Of a stretch of DNA of 64,000 nt, positions 52,066 to 63,830 are shown in pieces. Every line of letters starts with the position of its first letter. Position 1 is the stretch's first letter. The stretch lies in NCBI RefSeq assembly GCF_900099925.1, contig NZ_FNDE01000004.1:113422-177421 (forward strand), read 5' to 3'. Source of the stretch: Aneurinibacillus thermoaerophilus. Lineage in GTDB: Bacteria > Bacillota > Bacilli > Aneurinibacillales > Aneurinibacillaceae. The notes beneath the pieces are model-generated. The model did no database searches. It worked only from the letters and a program-made list of their open reading frames with translations, and was not told the DNA's origin. A program made the translations under genes and the position numbers.

Positions 52066-53385
52066 CTATGTTACGGACGGCTTTCCCAGCAGGCGAAACA
52101 TATTGCGCTTGTACGCTTCCACACCGGGTTGATCAAACGGATTAACCCCAAGCAAATGTCCGCTTATGCCGCACGCTTTTTCAAAGAAATATACCAATTG
52201 TCCGAAATAATAAGGTGTTGCTTCTGGAACAGCTACCTTCAGATTCGGAACCCCGCCTTCCGTGTGAGCTAACATCGCGCCTGCGCATGCTTTCGCGTTA
52301 ATCTCGTCCAATGTGACACCAGCCAAATAATTCAATCCGTCCAGATCATTTTCCATCTCCGGAACGGCCACCCGCTCGCGCGTGCCTTCGATCCAAAGCG
52401 TCGTAGCGAATAAATCGCGCCGACCATCTTGCACATACTGGCCGAGAGAATGAAGGTCAGTGGAAAAATTCAAGCTGGCCGGAAACAGTCCTTTGCCGCC
52501 CTTTCCTTCACTTTCCCCGAACAACTGCTTCCACCACTCAGCCATATAAAGAAGAGACGGCTCGTACCCGACAAAAAGTTCAATCGTTTTCCCCTTATTA
52601 TAAAGCAAGTTACGGAGCGCGGCGTACAGATAAGACGGGTTGGCGTAAATATCAGACTTGCTGCACAAAGATACTGCATCTGCGGCACCTTCCATTATCT
52701 GGTCAGTATCAAGTCCTGCCACCGCCATCGGCAAAAGACCCACCGGCGTCAGCACGGAATAACGTCCACCGATACTGTCGGGCACAACAAACGTTTCATA
52801 CCCTTCCTCATCAGCCAATTGTTTCAGCGCTCCTCTTGCCTTGTCCGTCGTTGCAATGATCCGGTTTCGCGCCTCCTTCTTTCCGTATCGCTTCTCCAAA
52901 AAAGCGCGAAACAAGCGAAATGCGAGCGCCGGCTCCAACGTAGTGCCCGATTTTGAAATAACATTTACATATACTTCTTTATCCTGCAAAAGTCGCAACA
53001 ATTGTGCTGTATATGAAGCGCTTAACTGATGGCCCGCAAAATAAATCTCCGGGCCGCCGCGCTGCGCTCTAGGCAGCTGATTATAGAACGCGGGCTTCAG
53101 CATTTCCAGCGCAGCGCGTGCCCCAAGATAAGAGCCGCCGACCCCGATTACCACAAAAGCATCCGCTTTTTCACGAATCTTCGCGCTTACCTGCTTCAAT
53201 CTCCCGTATTCACCGCGGTCATACACGTGTGGCCACTCTACCCATCCTGTATACTCGCCACCGGGACCAGCGCCCGTATGTAACATCTCATGCGCCTTCC
53301 GTACCTGCGGAGCCATCTGTTCCAATTCGCGCTCCGTGAAAAACTGCTCCGCTTGTATATAATCGAATGTAACTCGCTTTTTCAT
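52066..53385 (-). CDS. pgi: Glucose-6-phosphate isomerase
   Basis: 439 residues, the shorter Gram-positive type. Motifs: [57 protein letters not shown] (catalytic Glu/His region) and the C-terminal [12 protein letters not shown] with catalytic Lys. Glycolysis and gluconeogenesis, cytoplasmic. AAGGAG precedes the ATG. A terminator lies between it and pgcA. Confidence 0.95.
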   Translation of the reverse strand: MKKRVTFDYIQAEQFFTERELEQMAPQVRKAHEMLHTGAGPGGEYTGWVEWPHVYDRGEYGRLKQVSAKIREKADAFVVIGVGGSYLGARAALEMLKPAFYNQLPRAQRGGPEIYFAGHQLSASYTAQLLRLLQDKEVYVNVISKSGTTLEPALAFRLFRAFLEKRYGKKEARNRIIATTDKARGALKQLADEEGYETFVVPDSIGGRYSVLTPVGLLPMAVAGLDTDQIMEGAADAVSLCSKSDIYANPSYLYAALRNLLYNKGKTIELFVGYEPSLLYMAEWWKQLFGESEGKGGKGLFPASLNFSTDLHSLGQYVQDGRRDLFATTLWIEGTRERVAVPEMENDLDGLNYLAGVTLDEINAKACAGAMLAHTEGGVPNLKVAVPEATPYYFGQLVYFFEKACGISGHLLGVNPFDQPGVEAYKRNMFRLLGKPSVT

Positions 53386-53457
53386 TCAAGCTCTCCTTCC
53401 TTAAACAAAACACCATTATTTTACACGGAGAGCATCTCCTAGAGCAATAAAAATAGA

Positions 53458-54659
<1,202 letters not shown>

Positions 54660-54690
54660 TTGACTTTCTGGCAATAGTTATGAGTATAAT
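54660..54690 (+). promoter_or_regulatory. Sigma-A promoter candidate
   Basis: TTGACT at 54660-54665 and TATAAT at 54685-54690 with a long 19-base spacer. About 120 bases before the haem-oxygenase-like gene. Confidence 0.5.
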
Positions 54691-54810
54691 AAGTAAGTTT
54701 TTATGTTCACAAAATCATAGGATGTAAAATACATAAGGCTGTAGTTACACTTATATACTGCTGAACAATGCTGAAAACAAAGGATTATTATATAGGGAGT
54801 GTTTTGTCTG

Positions 54811-55524
54811 ATGGCGATTAAGAATTATGAGCAAATTGAACAAAAAATTTGGGACATCGTTGAAGCAGAAATCATTCAGGGAACATTCATGCAAACGCTA
54901 CTGGCCGGTCAATGGACACAGGCGCAAGTGCGCGAATTCGCATTGCAATATAGCTATTACAGCCGCAATTTCCCGCGCATTCTTGGCGCAGCGATAGCAG
55001 CGGTGAAACCTGAAGACGACTGGTGGGTACCGCTTGTCGACAACTTGTGGGATGAAGGAGGACGCGGCAATCCAAAAGCCTATCATTCCCGCCTCTATCA
55101 CTCTTTTCTTATTACTGCAGCTCCTGATGTGCCGACCAATGAAAAATACGTGCCTGACTACCCGGTTGCTCCGGCGGCGAAAGAAGCGGTGGATACATTC
55201 ATCTACTTTCTGCGCAATGCAACTCCGCTGGAAGCGATGGCGGCCATTGGGTTCGGTTCCGAACTGTTCGCCGGCAAAGTGATGAAACTTATCGGCAAAG
55301 GCCTGGAACACCCGAATTACAACAAAGAACATAAGCTGAACACAACATTCTGGACGGTACACGCCGATCACCACGAACCGCGTCATTATCAATTATGCAA
55401 GAACGTACTCAACCGTTATACCTCACCACAGGATTTAGAATTGATGTACCGCGCTGGCGCTTACATCACCCGCTCTGAAGCGCGCTTCTACGATGGACTC
55501 TATGAACGTATGAAAAGCGTATAA
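54811..55524 (+). CDS. Haem-oxygenase-like metal-dependent oxidase (CADD/TenA-like fold)
   Basis: 237 residues, helical, like iron-containing redox enzymes of the haem-oxygenase-like diiron family and TenA. Candidate metal ligands are Glu82 (WDEGGRG), His92 (KAYHSRL), Glu151 (GFGSELF), His184 and His188 with His192 (TVHADHHEPRH). Their order (E-H-E-H-x-H) fits the CADD/UndA layout. Relatives make 4-aminobenzoate from Tyr, desaturate or cleave acids, or act in thiamine salvage; the substrate here is unknown. GGGAG stands about 11 bases before ATG 54811; an in-frame GTG at 54799 is less likely. Confidence 0.8.
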   Translation: MAIKNYEQIEQKIWDIVEAEIIQGTFMQTLLAGQWTQAQVREFALQYSYYSRNFPRILGAAIAAVKPEDDWWVPLVDNLWDEGGRGNPKAYHSRLYHSFLITAAPDVPTNEKYVPDYPVAPAAKEAVDTFIYFLRNATPLEAMAAIGFGSELFAGKVMKLIGKGLEHPNYNKEHKLNTTFWTVHADHHEPRHYQLCKNVLNRYTSPQDLELMYRAGAYITRSEARFYDGLYERMKSV

Positions 55525-55533
55525 CCCAACAGG

Positions 55534-55572
55534 AAGTGGCCTCTTCCTATTGCCGGAACAGGCCGCTTTTTA
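55534..55572 (+). terminator. Terminator after the haem-oxygenase-like gene
   Basis: GTGGCCT/AGGCCGC around a 17-base loop with its own GGAAG/CTTCC symmetry, followed by TTTTTATTAT. Confidence 0.85.
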
Positions 55573-55625
55573 TTATGATATTCTCGGCAAAATATTTAAA
55601 CATAGAAAGAAAGAGGGAGAGAAAG

Positions 55626-56567
55626 GTGGAGATTTCAGCCGTTTTATCTTCTATCCTAATTATGGCGGCTATGATCCTTATCGGAGCTTTATTGGCAAAC
55701 CGCATTCCCTTTACCACTGAACGCCGTCAACTATTGATTGCTATCATTATTAATGTGGCAATGCCATGTATCATTTTAAACGGTGTTTTTCAAACAAAGA
55801 TAGACAGTTTTTTCCTTTCACTTGTCTTGCTAACTTTTCTCGGTTCCATTATCATTAACTGCCTAGGTGTGTTCCTCGGTTGGATGGCAGCACAGGCCAT
55901 GCGTGTCCCACCCGACAAGGCGAAAGAAATGGCGCTTTTATCCGGACTCGGAAATACTGGATTCATTGGCATCCCTCTCTGTGCGGCGCTATTCGGACCA
56001 AAAGGCGCGCTTTTGGCCGCTATCTTTGATGCCGGACTCGATTTCACAATCTGGACGCTTGGTGTCATCATGCTGCAAAGGGAGAAAAAGTTGAATTTCC
56101 AAGCATTAAAAGCGCTCATCAATATTCCGATGTTGGCTATTTTTACAGGCATGCTTGTAGCATTCTTCCAATTTACACCGCCTTCCGGGGTCATGAAACT
56201 AACGGAGACGCTTGCTAGTCTCGCTTCTCCGCTCGCCATGATATATATTGGGATGCTTATTCCTTCTATGCTTAGAAAAAAAAGCTCGGTTACCCTTCAT
56301 CATATCAGCATGCCGCTTGTGATGAAGCTCTGCATTTTTCCTGTAATCACCGCGCTTTTGCTCTATGTTCTTTCTTTGCCGAAGGAAGTGGCGCAGATTA
56401 TTATCGTGCAATCTACAATGCCTTCGATTACATTGGCATCTATTTTGTTTGCACGTTATTCGCGCGATGAAGAATACGGAGCAGCCATGACCGTATTCTC
56501 CACATTGGCTTCCATTACTACTATTCCTTTTATGACAATGTTAGGGTTCTACCTTGTATTAAAGTAA
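55626..56567 (+). CDS. AEC (auxin efflux carrier) family transporter
   Basis: About 313 residues, ten membrane helices in two five-helix halves separated by a short linker. MILIGALLANRIPF, LGNTGFIGIPLCAALFG (substrate-site motif) and SLPKEVAQIIIVQSTMPS fit the AEC family, which exports or imports organic anions such as malate. GTG 55626 is preceded by GAGGGAG; the frame upstream overlaps the previous terminator and is excluded. Monocistronic. Confidence 0.87.
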   Translation: MEISAVLSSILIMAAMILIGALLANRIPFTTERRQLLIAIIINVAMPCIILNGVFQTKIDSFFLSLVLLTFLGSIIINCLGVFLGWMAAQAMRVPPDKAKEMALLSGLGNTGFIGIPLCAALFGPKGALLAAIFDAGLDFTIWTLGVIMLQREKKLNFQALKALINIPMLAIFTGMLVAFFQFTPPSGVMKLTETLASLASPLAMIYIGMLIPSMLRKKSSVTLHHISMPLVMKLCIFPVITALLLYVLSLPKEVAQIIIVQSTMPSITLASILFARYSRDEEYGAAMTVFSTLASITTIPFMTMLGFYLVLK

Positions 56568-56846
56568 GAACAACTCACCAATCCACCGACGCTGGTGCCT
56601 ACTATGACGCTGGCGTCGTAGCAATTGCTTCCCCCTCAACAATTTACATACAAAACAACCCTTTTGACCTACATATAATGGATATTAAAAAAAACAGTTT
56701 TTAAGAAATATACAAATTTATTATACTTTTTCAGTATAAAAGTATGAGTTTACAACCTACTGTCATGGTATAATCTTCATTGATTTTAACTATTCTTCCG
56801 CTGACTTATTTAGAATTTTATATATCACGTGTAAAGGAGAAGAAAA

Positions 56847-58211
56847 ATGAAAGGACGTCCGTTTGAATATTTATCCGGTAACGAAAAAAAAGCTTTAGGA
56901 TTTTTAAAAGGGACAAAATCGCCTTCGTCTAAAGCGTCGCCTTCCGTTGACGTCTCACGCTACTACAAGGAACTGATGAATAGTACAGAAGCTTCCAAAG
57001 TCAAATTTGTAGGGCTTACTGTGGAAGATTTGCAGCGTCTTGTTTCAATTCGTCCTATTTTCAGTAAAAATGTAAAAGACATTGTACATGCTTTTTACGA
57101 GAAATTGTCACAAGTTCCAGACCTCATGACGATTATTAATCATCACAGTTCCATAGATAAGTTGCGCCAGACGTTGGAACGTTACCTGATGGATATGGTA
57201 TCCGGCGAAATTGGCCAAGAGTATATCATACGCCGCAAAATTATTGGCAATGTGCACAACCGCATTAACCTCTTTCCAGAATGGTATATTGGTGCTTACA
57301 CGCTTATACAGAACGAAGTGCTTGCTGTGCTTCTTAGAGAAATGCCCTCTGTAGAAGAAGCGTATGAAGCGTTTGTTTCCTTTCAGCGCCTTTGTTCGCT
57401 TGATATGCAAATCGCTATTGCCACCTATATCGATTCGTATACTGCTTCCATGATGCGCTTAAACGAAATCGAGCACATTCAACACCGCCTCAATGAATCA
57501 TCGGAGATGCTTGTCGCCACCGCAGAACAAACCAGCGCTTCCATTTGCGAAAAAGAGGCGCATGTCACCCAAATGCTCGAAGGCACGCGCGACATTCAAG
57601 AAAGATCACAAAAAATGGTGAAAGATGTAGAAGAAGGAAAAGCAGAAATTTCGTCGGCGCTGAAAGAAATCGACCGCATCGCAACAATCATGGACGAAAC
57701 GCGCGAGAAATCAAAAGAGTTAATCGAAAGCGCCAATAAAATTGGCGAAATCGTACAAGTTATTCACGCGATCTCTAATAAAACGAATGTACTTTCTCTT
57801 AACGCGAGCATCGAAGCAGCGCGCGCTGGCGAACACGGGCGCGGCTTTACTGTTGTTGCCAAAGAAGTGCGGAATCTGGCCATGCAGACGCAAGCAGCGC
57901 TTGAGCATATTCATGAACAAATTTCTATGGTGCAAAACAATGTAAATTCTTTTGAAGACTCGTTTGAACAAATTACAAAACAAACAAGCCGTTTCCGTGA
58001 GATGAACAACGCTATTATGGAGATTATGAATAATTCTTCCGTTCAAGTGCGCGCAAACAGCGAAAAAATCCAGAATGTAAGCCAATATATTCTCGATTTT
58101 CAGCAAACATTTAGCGAAGTTGCCACCGCTTCTGAACAGGTGGCGAAGATGGCGGAAGAATTGAGCTTGCTTAGCAATCAGTTAAATGGCAAATTCAACA
58201 TTCAGGAATAG
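56847..58211 (+). CDS. hemAT: HemAT-type globin-coupled chemoreceptor
   Basis: 454 residues, soluble. Residues about 45-210 form a protoglobin haem domain with proximal His137 ([19 protein letters not shown]), homologous to HemAT His123. The rest is a methyl-accepting coiled-coil hairpin with the conserved tip [20 protein letters not shown] then [12 protein letters not shown], which contacts CheA/CheW. It would sense O2 (or NO/CO) and steer aerotaxis. AAAGGAGAAG precedes the ATG. A STAS gene follows on the same strand. Confidence 0.94.
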   Translation: MKGRPFEYLSGNEKKALGFLKGTKSPSSKASPSVDVSRYYKELMNSTEASKVKFVGLTVEDLQRLVSIRPIFSKNVKDIVHAFYEKLSQVPDLMTIINHHSSIDKLRQTLERYLMDMVSGEIGQEYIIRRKIIGNVHNRINLFPEWYIGAYTLIQNEVLAVLLREMPSVEEAYEAFVSFQRLCSLDMQIAIATYIDSYTASMMRLNEIEHIQHRLNESSEMLVATAEQTSASICEKEAHVTQMLEGTRDIQERSQKMVKDVEEGKAEISSALKEIDRIATIMDETREKSKELIESANKIGEIVQVIHAISNKTNVLSLNASIEAARAGEHGRGFTVVAKEVRNLAMQTQAALEHIHEQISMVQNNVNSFEDSFEQITKQTSRFREMNNAIMEIMNNSSVQVRANSEKIQNVSQYILDFQQTFSEVATASEQVAKMAEELSLLSNQLNGKFNIQE

Positions 58212-58394
58212 GACATTACGAAGGAACATAGGTGGAACACGGAATGAGTACCGTCACCCTTATCTAAAAAATTACCTCATAACAAAAAATAAAAATTAAG
58301 TAAACAATTCAAATTTTACAAAATTTAGAAAACATCTGGCCTCATTTTTGAAAGAAAGTAAATAATGAAAAAGAAAGATAAAGGGGATAAAATA

Positions 58395-58694
58395 ATGATT
58401 GATTATAAGGTACAGGAAAATCAAGTGGTATTTATTTTTCAAGAGGATATCCATTTTGAAACTGTACGACAAATGGAAGAAAAAGTAAAAGAAGTAGAGC
58501 TTCCAGAATACCCGAATCAGCTTATTATCGATTTACGCCAAGTACGATGTATCGACAGTACGGGAATCGGCTTCTTAATCAGTTGGATTCATCCGCTGCT
58601 TTCTCATTATGAAGTAAAAATGATTAATAGTTCGCTTCCGGTAAAAAGAATTCTCCAAATTTGCAAGCTAGATACTCTGATTGAAATCGCATAA
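58395..58694 (+). CDS. STAS-domain anti-sigma-factor antagonist-like protein
   Basis: About 99 residues, a single STAS domain. DLRQVRCIDSTGIGFLISW contains the Ser phosphorylated in SpoIIAA/RsbV (Ser of DSTG). This suggests regulation by a serine kinase such as RsbW/SpoIIAB, or part of a stressosome-like unit. AAGGGG stands 8 bases before ATG 58395; an ATG ten codons upstream is weaker. No kinase or phosphatase partner is in the window. Confidence 0.88.
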   Translation: MIDYKVQENQVVFIFQEDIHFETVRQMEEKVKEVELPEYPNQLIIDLRQVRCIDSTGIGFLISWIHPLLSHYEVKMINSSLPVKRILQICKLDTLIEIA

Positions 58695-58708
58695 CAGCAT
58701 ATCACCAC

Positions 58709-58743
58709 AAAACAGGCGCGATACCCATCCGCCTGTTTTTTAT
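58709..58743 (+). terminator. Terminator after the STAS gene
   Basis: AAAACAGGCG/CGCCTGTTTT perfect arms with an 11-base loop, then TTTATTT. Confidence 0.92.
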
Positions 58744-58860
58744 TTCAAAAATAAAGTTTTCTTACCGGTTTCTTTCACATAAGCAATTCATCTGCGCTTG
58801 AATACAATATAGCATCCAAGATCCAATGTATAATTAAAATAACAAGAAAGGGTGAATGAT

Positions 58861-60057
58861 ATGCACAAAAAAAAGAAAAAACGCCGGGCGCTAAAAATGC
58901 TTAGTGTCTCCGGCGTCGGTCTGCTGTTTGACTCCATGGACGTCGGCATTCTAGCTTTTGTTCTTGCTGCGCTACAGGCAGAATGGGGCCTAGCACCAAC
59001 TGAAATGGGATTTATTGGTACCATTAACTTTATTGGTATGGCGTTAGGAGCAGCCCTGGCCGGTTTGTGGGCCGACCGTTATGGACGCAAGCAGCTCTTT
59101 ATTATTACACTATTAATTTACAGCATCGCAACCGGACTCAACGCGCTCGCCACTTCCCTTATCATCTTTATGGTATTTCGCTTTATCGTTGGCTTTGGCC
59201 TAGGAGGGGAATTACCCGTTGTTACAACGTACGTGCTAGAATCTGCCCCACAACGAAATCGCGCAAAATGGGTTGTCTGGCTACAAAGCTTCTGGGCAGG
59301 TGGAGCGCTTTTAGCTGCTGTTATCTCTTACTTTGTCATTCCGGAATACGGTTGGCGTATCGCCCTGTTCATAGGCGCTCTACCCGCGCTATATGCACTC
59401 TATTTACGCCGGGCGCTTCCGGAAACCCCCGCTTTTACAAGACAGACGAATCAACAAACAATTGGGCAAAAAATTAAGCTGCTTTGGTCCGCTTCCTACC
59501 GCCGCACAACATTCGTGCTCTGGCTTCTCTGGTTCGCTTCCGTGTTTTCCTACTACGGCATGCTGCTCTGGATGCCTTCTATCATGGTTATGAAAGGGTT
59601 TACTCTTATTAAAAGCTTTGAATATGTACTGCTCATGACATTGGTGCAAATTCCGGGTTACTTTACCGCCGCCTACTTTGTTGACAAGTGGAGCAAAAAA
59701 GCTACGCTCGTAACATTTATGGTGTTGGCCGCTCTCTCATCCCTTACGTTTGGTCTCTCTCCTAACGTATGGACACTGCTTATTTCCGGCGTTTGCCTGT
59801 CCTTCTTCAACCTCGGTGCCTGGGGAGCAACCTACGCATATACTGCTGAGCAGTACCCGACTTCCTTCCGTGCCACCGGTACTGGCTGGGCAGCCGGTTT
59901 CGGACGTATCGCCGGCATTATCGCTCCGTATCTCGTCGGATTGCTAATCAGTATAGGCATCGGATTCCCGTACATTTTCACCATGTTCTTTACCATGACA
60001 ATGCTCGCTGTACTCGTCGTGCTGTTCTTCGGTAAAGAATCGGGAGAAGAAGCGTAA
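58861..60057 (+). CDS. niaP: MFS transporter, NiaP-like (niacin uptake)
   Basis: 399 residues, 12 membrane helices, major facilitator superfamily. LFDSMDVGILAF at the N-terminus, GLWADRYGRKQLFI (loop 2-3 signature), FGLGGELPVVTTYVLES and YAYTAEQYPTSFRATGTGWA closely parallel B. subtilis NiaP (YceI), which takes up nicotinic acid. A benzoate or sugar-acid carrier of the same subfamily is the alternative. AAAGGGTGA before ATG 58861. No NiaR-type operator was recognised. Confidence 0.82.
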   Translation: MHKKKKKRRALKMLSVSGVGLLFDSMDVGILAFVLAALQAEWGLAPTEMGFIGTINFIGMALGAALAGLWADRYGRKQLFIITLLIYSIATGLNALATSLIIFMVFRFIVGFGLGGELPVVTTYVLESAPQRNRAKWVVWLQSFWAGGALLAAVISYFVIPEYGWRIALFIGALPALYALYLRRALPETPAFTRQTNQQTIGQKIKLLWSASYRRTTFVLWLLWFASVFSYYGMLLWMPSIMVMKGFTLIKSFEYVLLMTLVQIPGYFTAAYFVDKWSKKATLVTFMVLAALSSLTFGLSPNVWTLLISGVCLSFFNLGAWGATYAYTAEQYPTSFRATGTGWAAGFGRIAGIIAPYLVGLLISIGIGFPYIFTMFFTMTMLAVLVVLFFGKESGEEA

Positions 60058-60092
60058 GTCACAAGCCTTTTCTGTCCGATCGGATAAGAAAA

Positions 60093-60122
60093 AATTCCGG
60101 AGCATAAGCATCCGGAATTTTT
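60093..60122. terminator. Bidirectional terminator between niaP-like and bdhA genes
   Basis: AATTCCGG/CCGGAATT around AGCATAAGCAT, with AAAA on the left and TTTTT on the right. Confidence 0.9.
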
Positions 60123-60126
60123 CCAA

Positions 60127-60912
60127 TTATTGTGCTGTATAACCACCGTCAATAACAATAGCCTGGCCGGTGACACTGGCGGCTTTGTCGCTTGCGATAA
60201 ACAGCGCATAGTCCGCAATTTCCTTAACAGACAATAGCTTGCGCTGAGGCACAAGTGGGTAAATCACTTCTTCCAATACTTTTTCTAGCGGTACATTGCG
60301 CGTTCTTGCCAAGTCGATCAACTGATCGCGCACAAGTGGCGTATCCACGTACCCAGGGCAAATCGCGTTAACAGTAATACCATACGCCGCGCCTTCCAGC
60401 GCCGCCACTTTTGTCAACCCGATAACACCGTGCTTTGCGCTGTTATACGCCGCTTTACCAGCAAAGCCAACGAGACCGTTAACGGAAGCCATATTAATAA
60501 TCCGACCGTATCTTTGCTTTTTCATAATTGGAAATGCGTGTTTAATCGCCATAAATGGCGCTACCAGCATGACTTTTACCAGCCATTCGAATTTTTCGGT
60601 TGGAAATTCCTCAATCGGGGAAACATATTGCAATCCTGCGTTATTAATTAATACATCGAGACATCCAAATTTCACTACCGTTTCGTCAAGCGCAGCTTTC
60701 AATTGTTCCTCTTCCACCACGTTGCATCCCATACCGATGGCCGTATACCCTTGCGCTTCCAGTTCGGAAGCAGCAGCTATAGCCGCTTCAGCATTTATAT
60801 CGCTAATCGCTACTTTTGCCCCTTCTTTGGCAAACTCTTTCGCAATTTCCAGACCGATGCCACTTGCGGCTCCCGTAATAAATACCGCTTTATCCCTCAC
60901 CAATTTTGTCAT
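60127..60912 (-). CDS. bdhA: 3-hydroxybutyrate dehydrogenase
   Basis: 261 residues, short-chain dehydrogenase. TGAASGIGLEIA (NAD binding), NNAGLQYVSPIEEF, MASVNGLVG (catalytic Ser region), YNSAKHG (catalytic Tyr-x-x-x-Lys) and ICPGYVDTPLV with the C-terminal GQAIVIDGGYTAQ match D-3-hydroxybutyrate dehydrogenases. Oxidises 3-hydroxybutyrate to acetoacetate. AAGGAG about 11 bases before the ATG. Last gene of gntP-scoA-scoB-bdhA. Confidence 0.93.
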   Translation of the reverse strand: MTKLVRDKAVFITGAASGIGLEIAKEFAKEGAKVAISDINAEAAIAAASELEAQGYTAIGMGCNVVEEEQLKAALDETVVKFGCLDVLINNAGLQYVSPIEEFPTEKFEWLVKVMLVAPFMAIKHAFPIMKKQRYGRIINMASVNGLVGFAGKAAYNSAKHGVIGLTKVAALEGAAYGITVNAICPGYVDTPLVRDQLIDLARTRNVPLEKVLEEVIYPLVPQRKLLSVKEIADYALFIASDKAASVTGQAIVIDGGYTAQ

Positions 60913-60941
60913 AAAAGCAAAATCTCCTTACTATCATTCAA

Positions 60942-61595
60942 CTATGCCTGACTTGCTAATTTTGGAGAAATTATTAATTCCGGTTCCGTACAATCCTGAA
61001 TATCCTGTACCGTATATCCCGGAACAACTTCTACCAATTCCAGCCCTTTTTCAGTTACATCGATGACTGCCCGATCCGTAATGATACGGTTTACCACGCC
61101 TTTTCCGGTCAGCGGCAGCGTGCACTCATTCAGGATTTTCGGCTGTCCGTATTTGTTAACGTGTTCCATAATGACGATAATGCGCTTCGCGCCGTGCACA
61201 AGATCCATCGCGCCGCCCATGCCTTTGACCATTTTGCCTGGAATCATCCAATTGGCAAGATCGCCATTTTTCGATACTTCCATGCCGCCAAGAATCGCTA
61301 AATCAATATGACCGCCGCGAATCATTCCGAACGATTCTGCACTGCTAAAAATGCTCGCGCCTGGAATCATTGTAATCGTTTCTTTACCGGCGTTAATTAC
61401 TTCCGGATCTACTTCGTCCTCCGTTGGATATGGCCCAATGCCGAGAAGACCGTTCTCCGATTGTAACACTACGCGTTTTTCTTTCGGAATGTAGTTAGCC
61501 ACCAGCGTCGGAATGCCTATTCCCAAATTCACGTAAAAACCGTCCTCAATCTCCTGCGCCGCTCGCATCGCAATTTGCTCTCTGGTTAATGCCAT
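60942..61595 (-). CDS. scoB: 3-oxoacid CoA-transferase subunit B
   Basis: About 217 residues. [18 protein letters not shown] and the catalytic Glu in [14 protein letters not shown] identify the beta subunit, and [23 protein letters not shown] is typical. With subunit A it transfers CoA from succinyl-CoA or acetyl-CoA to acetoacetate. ATG 61595 has GAGGAGGGG before it; a frame to 61640 overlaps scoA and is not favoured. 29 bases before bdhA. Confidence 0.93.
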   Translation of the reverse strand: MALTREQIAMRAAQEIEDGFYVNLGIGIPTLVANYIPKEKRVVLQSENGLLGIGPYPTEDEVDPEVINAGKETITMIPGASIFSSAESFGMIRGGHIDLAILGGMEVSKNGDLANWMIPGKMVKGMGGAMDLVHGAKRIIVIMEHVNKYGQPKILNECTLPLTGKGVVNRIITDRAVIDVTEKGLELVEVVPGYTVQDIQDCTEPELIISPKLASQA

Positions 61596-61639
61596 TGTAT
61601 TCCCCTCCTCATTATGATCCGCATGACTGTCCCTAGCCA

Positions 61640-62329
61640 TTATGCCCGCACTGTTCTGCGCTCGATTCGTTTCTCATAATTTGTACATTGAATGATGCGC
61701 TGTACATACACGCTCGGCGTATGAATGTGATCCGGATCGAGTTCGCCCGGCTCTACAAGTTCTTCTACTTCAGCAATTGTAATCTTACCAGCCGCCGCCA
61801 TCATCGGGTTAAAATTGCGCGCAGTTTTGTTATAAATCAAGTTGCCCATCGTATCCCCCTTCTGCGCTTTCACGAGGGCAAAATCAGCTGTCAACGCCGT
61901 TTCCAGCAAATATTCTTTGCCGTTAAATACGCGCACTTCACGTCCTTCCGCCAGCGGCGTACCTACGCCGGCAGGCGTATAGAATGCCGGGATACCTGCG
62001 CCACCCGCACGAATGCGTTCTGCCAATGTCCCTTGGGGCACCAATTCCACTTCTAGTTCACCGGAAAGGAACTGACGTTCAAACTCTTTGTTCTCTCCCA
62101 CATAAGAAGAAATCATTTTTTTGATTTGTTTATTGTGTAACAGCACGCCCAGACCCCAATCGTCTACGCCGCAGTTGTTCGAAATAATTGTTAGATCCTT
62201 TACGCCAAGGTCGCGCAATCCGAGAATCAACTTCTCTGGAATTCCTACCAGGCCGAAGCCACCCACCATAATCGTCGCGCCGTCTTGAATTCCGCTTAAG
62301 GCTTCCTCAATGGATGTGTAGACACTCAC
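61640..62329 (-). CDS. scoA: 3-oxoacid CoA-transferase subunit A
   Basis: About 229 residues. [27 protein letters not shown] and [24 protein letters not shown] are the alpha-subunit motifs. Two GTG starts nine bases apart (62338 and 62329); GAGGAG is too close to the first, so the second is used. Its stop is 44 bases from scoB. Role: activates acetoacetate to acetoacetyl-CoA for beta-oxidation or thiolysis. Confidence 0.92.
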   Translation of the reverse strand: MSVYTSIEEALSGIQDGATIMVGGFGLVGIPEKLILGLRDLGVKDLTIISNNCGVDDWGLGVLLHNKQIKKMISSYVGENKEFERQFLSGELEVELVPQGTLAERIRAGGAGIPAFYTPAGVGTPLAEGREVRVFNGKEYLLETALTADFALVKAQKGDTMGNLIYNKTARNFNPMMAAAGKITIAEVEELVEPGELDPDHIHTPSVYVQRIIQCTNYEKRIERRTVRA

Positions 62330-62405
62330 TCGACTCACTCCTCATCGAAATTAGTAATCATTGCTCTGAGAATAGAATTGAAATCGCTTGCAATGAAGCG
62401 AAATT

Positions 62406-63800
62406 TTAAACAATACCAAACATATAATAAAGTGCGATAATAAAGAATACAGCGACTGTCTTGATAACAGTCATCACGAAAATATCAATATAGGATTGCT
62501 TATGTGTCAGCCCGGTAACCGCAAGCAGCGTAATTACAGCACCGTTATGCGGCAACGTATCCATGCCGCCAGACGCCATGGAAGCTACGCGATGCAACAC
62601 TTCCGGGTCGATGCCCATCTTCTGCGCCTGTTCCAAATAGGTCTCCCCCATAGCTGCCAGCGCGATGCTCATCCCGCCCGATGCGGAGCCGGTGATACCA
62701 GCGAGCGTCGTTGTTGTTACAGCTTCGTTGACCAGCGGATTTGTAAACGTATTCGCCATTGCCTCATTCACAGCCTTAAATCCGGGAAGCAGCGAAATAA
62801 TGCCGCCAAATCCGTACTCGGAAGCCGTGTTAAGCGTCGCCAGCATCGCGCCACCGATCGATGCGTTAATTCCCGCGTTGAAATTTTCTTTGATCCGGTT
62901 GAATGAAAAAACCAATACCGTCAAGATGCCGAGCACAAGCGCGCCCTCAACAGCCCAAATGGCTGTCTCCTTAGAAATATCAACCGGATCCACTTTCGGA
63001 ATATTGATGGCAGCAAAGTCAAACGTCTTTCCGTAGAACTGTGGAATCATATTTGTGAAAATTTTGTTAAATACGCCGACAACAACAAGCGGCAAGATAG
63101 CAATAAGTGGATGCGGCAGTTTCTCATCCGCAACCAGCTCAGGCTCATTTTTGTGACCTGTACCATACCCTTCTCCTGCTGCCTTTGCCTTTCTTCTCCT
63201 ATATTCTAAGTAAATCATACCAAGAATGAAAACAAAAAGTCCACCTATAAAACCAAGCCAAGGAGCAGCCCACGTATCTGTTTTGAAAAATGTCGTCGGA
63301 ATAATATTCTGAATTTGTGGCGTTCCCGGAAAAGCATCCATTGTGAACGTAAACGCCCCAAGTGCAATAGTTCCTGGAATCAGGCGTTTCGGAATATCAG
63401 CTGCTCGAAACAATTCCGCTGCAAATGGATATACAGCAAACGCCACAACGAATAAGGAAACGCCCCCATACGTAAGAATCGCGCCAACCAATACAATAGC
63501 CAGCATCGCCCGACTCGGACCGATCATTTTGATAACCGCGCCCGTAATCGATTTCGCGAAGCCGGACATTTCAATGACTTTACCAAAGATCGCTCCCAAC
63601 AAGAATACAGGAAAATAGTTTTTAATGAAGCTGACCATTTTGTCCATGAATACACCTGAAAAAAATGGGAGCACATACCCTGGATCAGTCAGAAGCACCG
63701 CAAACAGTGCGGCAATGGGCGCAAACAAAATGACGCTAAAGCCACGATAAGCGACAAACATCAGGAAAAACAGCGCCAATAAAATAACTACAATTTCCAT
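62406..63800 (-). CDS. gntP: GntP-family permease (hydroxybutyrate/organic acid uptake)
   Basis: 464 residues, 12 or so membrane helices. FLLGAIFGKVIEMSGFAKSI, LTYGGVSLFVVAFAVYPFA and ASGGMDTLPHNGAVITLLAV are GntP/citrate-proton symporter family traits. In this operon, with CoA transferase and 3-hydroxybutyrate dehydrogenase, it most likely imports 3-hydroxybutyrate or acetoacetate; gluconate is unlikely. GGGAGGAAG before ATG 63800. First gene of the operon, with a cre-like palindrome upstream. Confidence 0.87.
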   Translation of the reverse strand: MEIVVILLALFFLMFVAYRGFSVILFAPIAALFAVLLTDPGYVLPFFSGVFMDKMVSFIKNYFPVFLLGAIFGKVIEMSGFAKSITGAVIKMIGPSRAMLAIVLVGAILTYGGVSLFVVAFAVYPFAAELFRAADIPKRLIPGTIALGAFTFTMDAFPGTPQIQNIIPTTFFKTDTWAAPWLGFIGGLFVFILGMIYLEYRRRKAKAAGEGYGTGHKNEPELVADEKLPHPLIAILPLVVVGVFNKIFTNMIPQFYGKTFDFAAINIPKVDPVDISKETAIWAVEGALVLGILTVLVFSFNRIKENFNAGINASIGGAMLATLNTASEYGFGGIISLLPGFKAVNEAMANTFTNPLVNEAVTTTTLAGITGSASGGMSIALAAMGETYLEQAQKMGIDPEVLHRVASMASGGMDTLPHNGAVITLLAVTGLTHKQSYIDIFVMTVIKTVAVFFIIALYYMFGIV

Positions 63801-63830
63801 CCAGCTTCCTCCCTTTGTCTATACCATGTA

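Noticed and set aside
56575..56640. Direct GACGCTGG repeats and partial dyad after the AEC gene as an attachment site
   Set aside because: Too short; more likely an imperfect terminator stem without a T-run.
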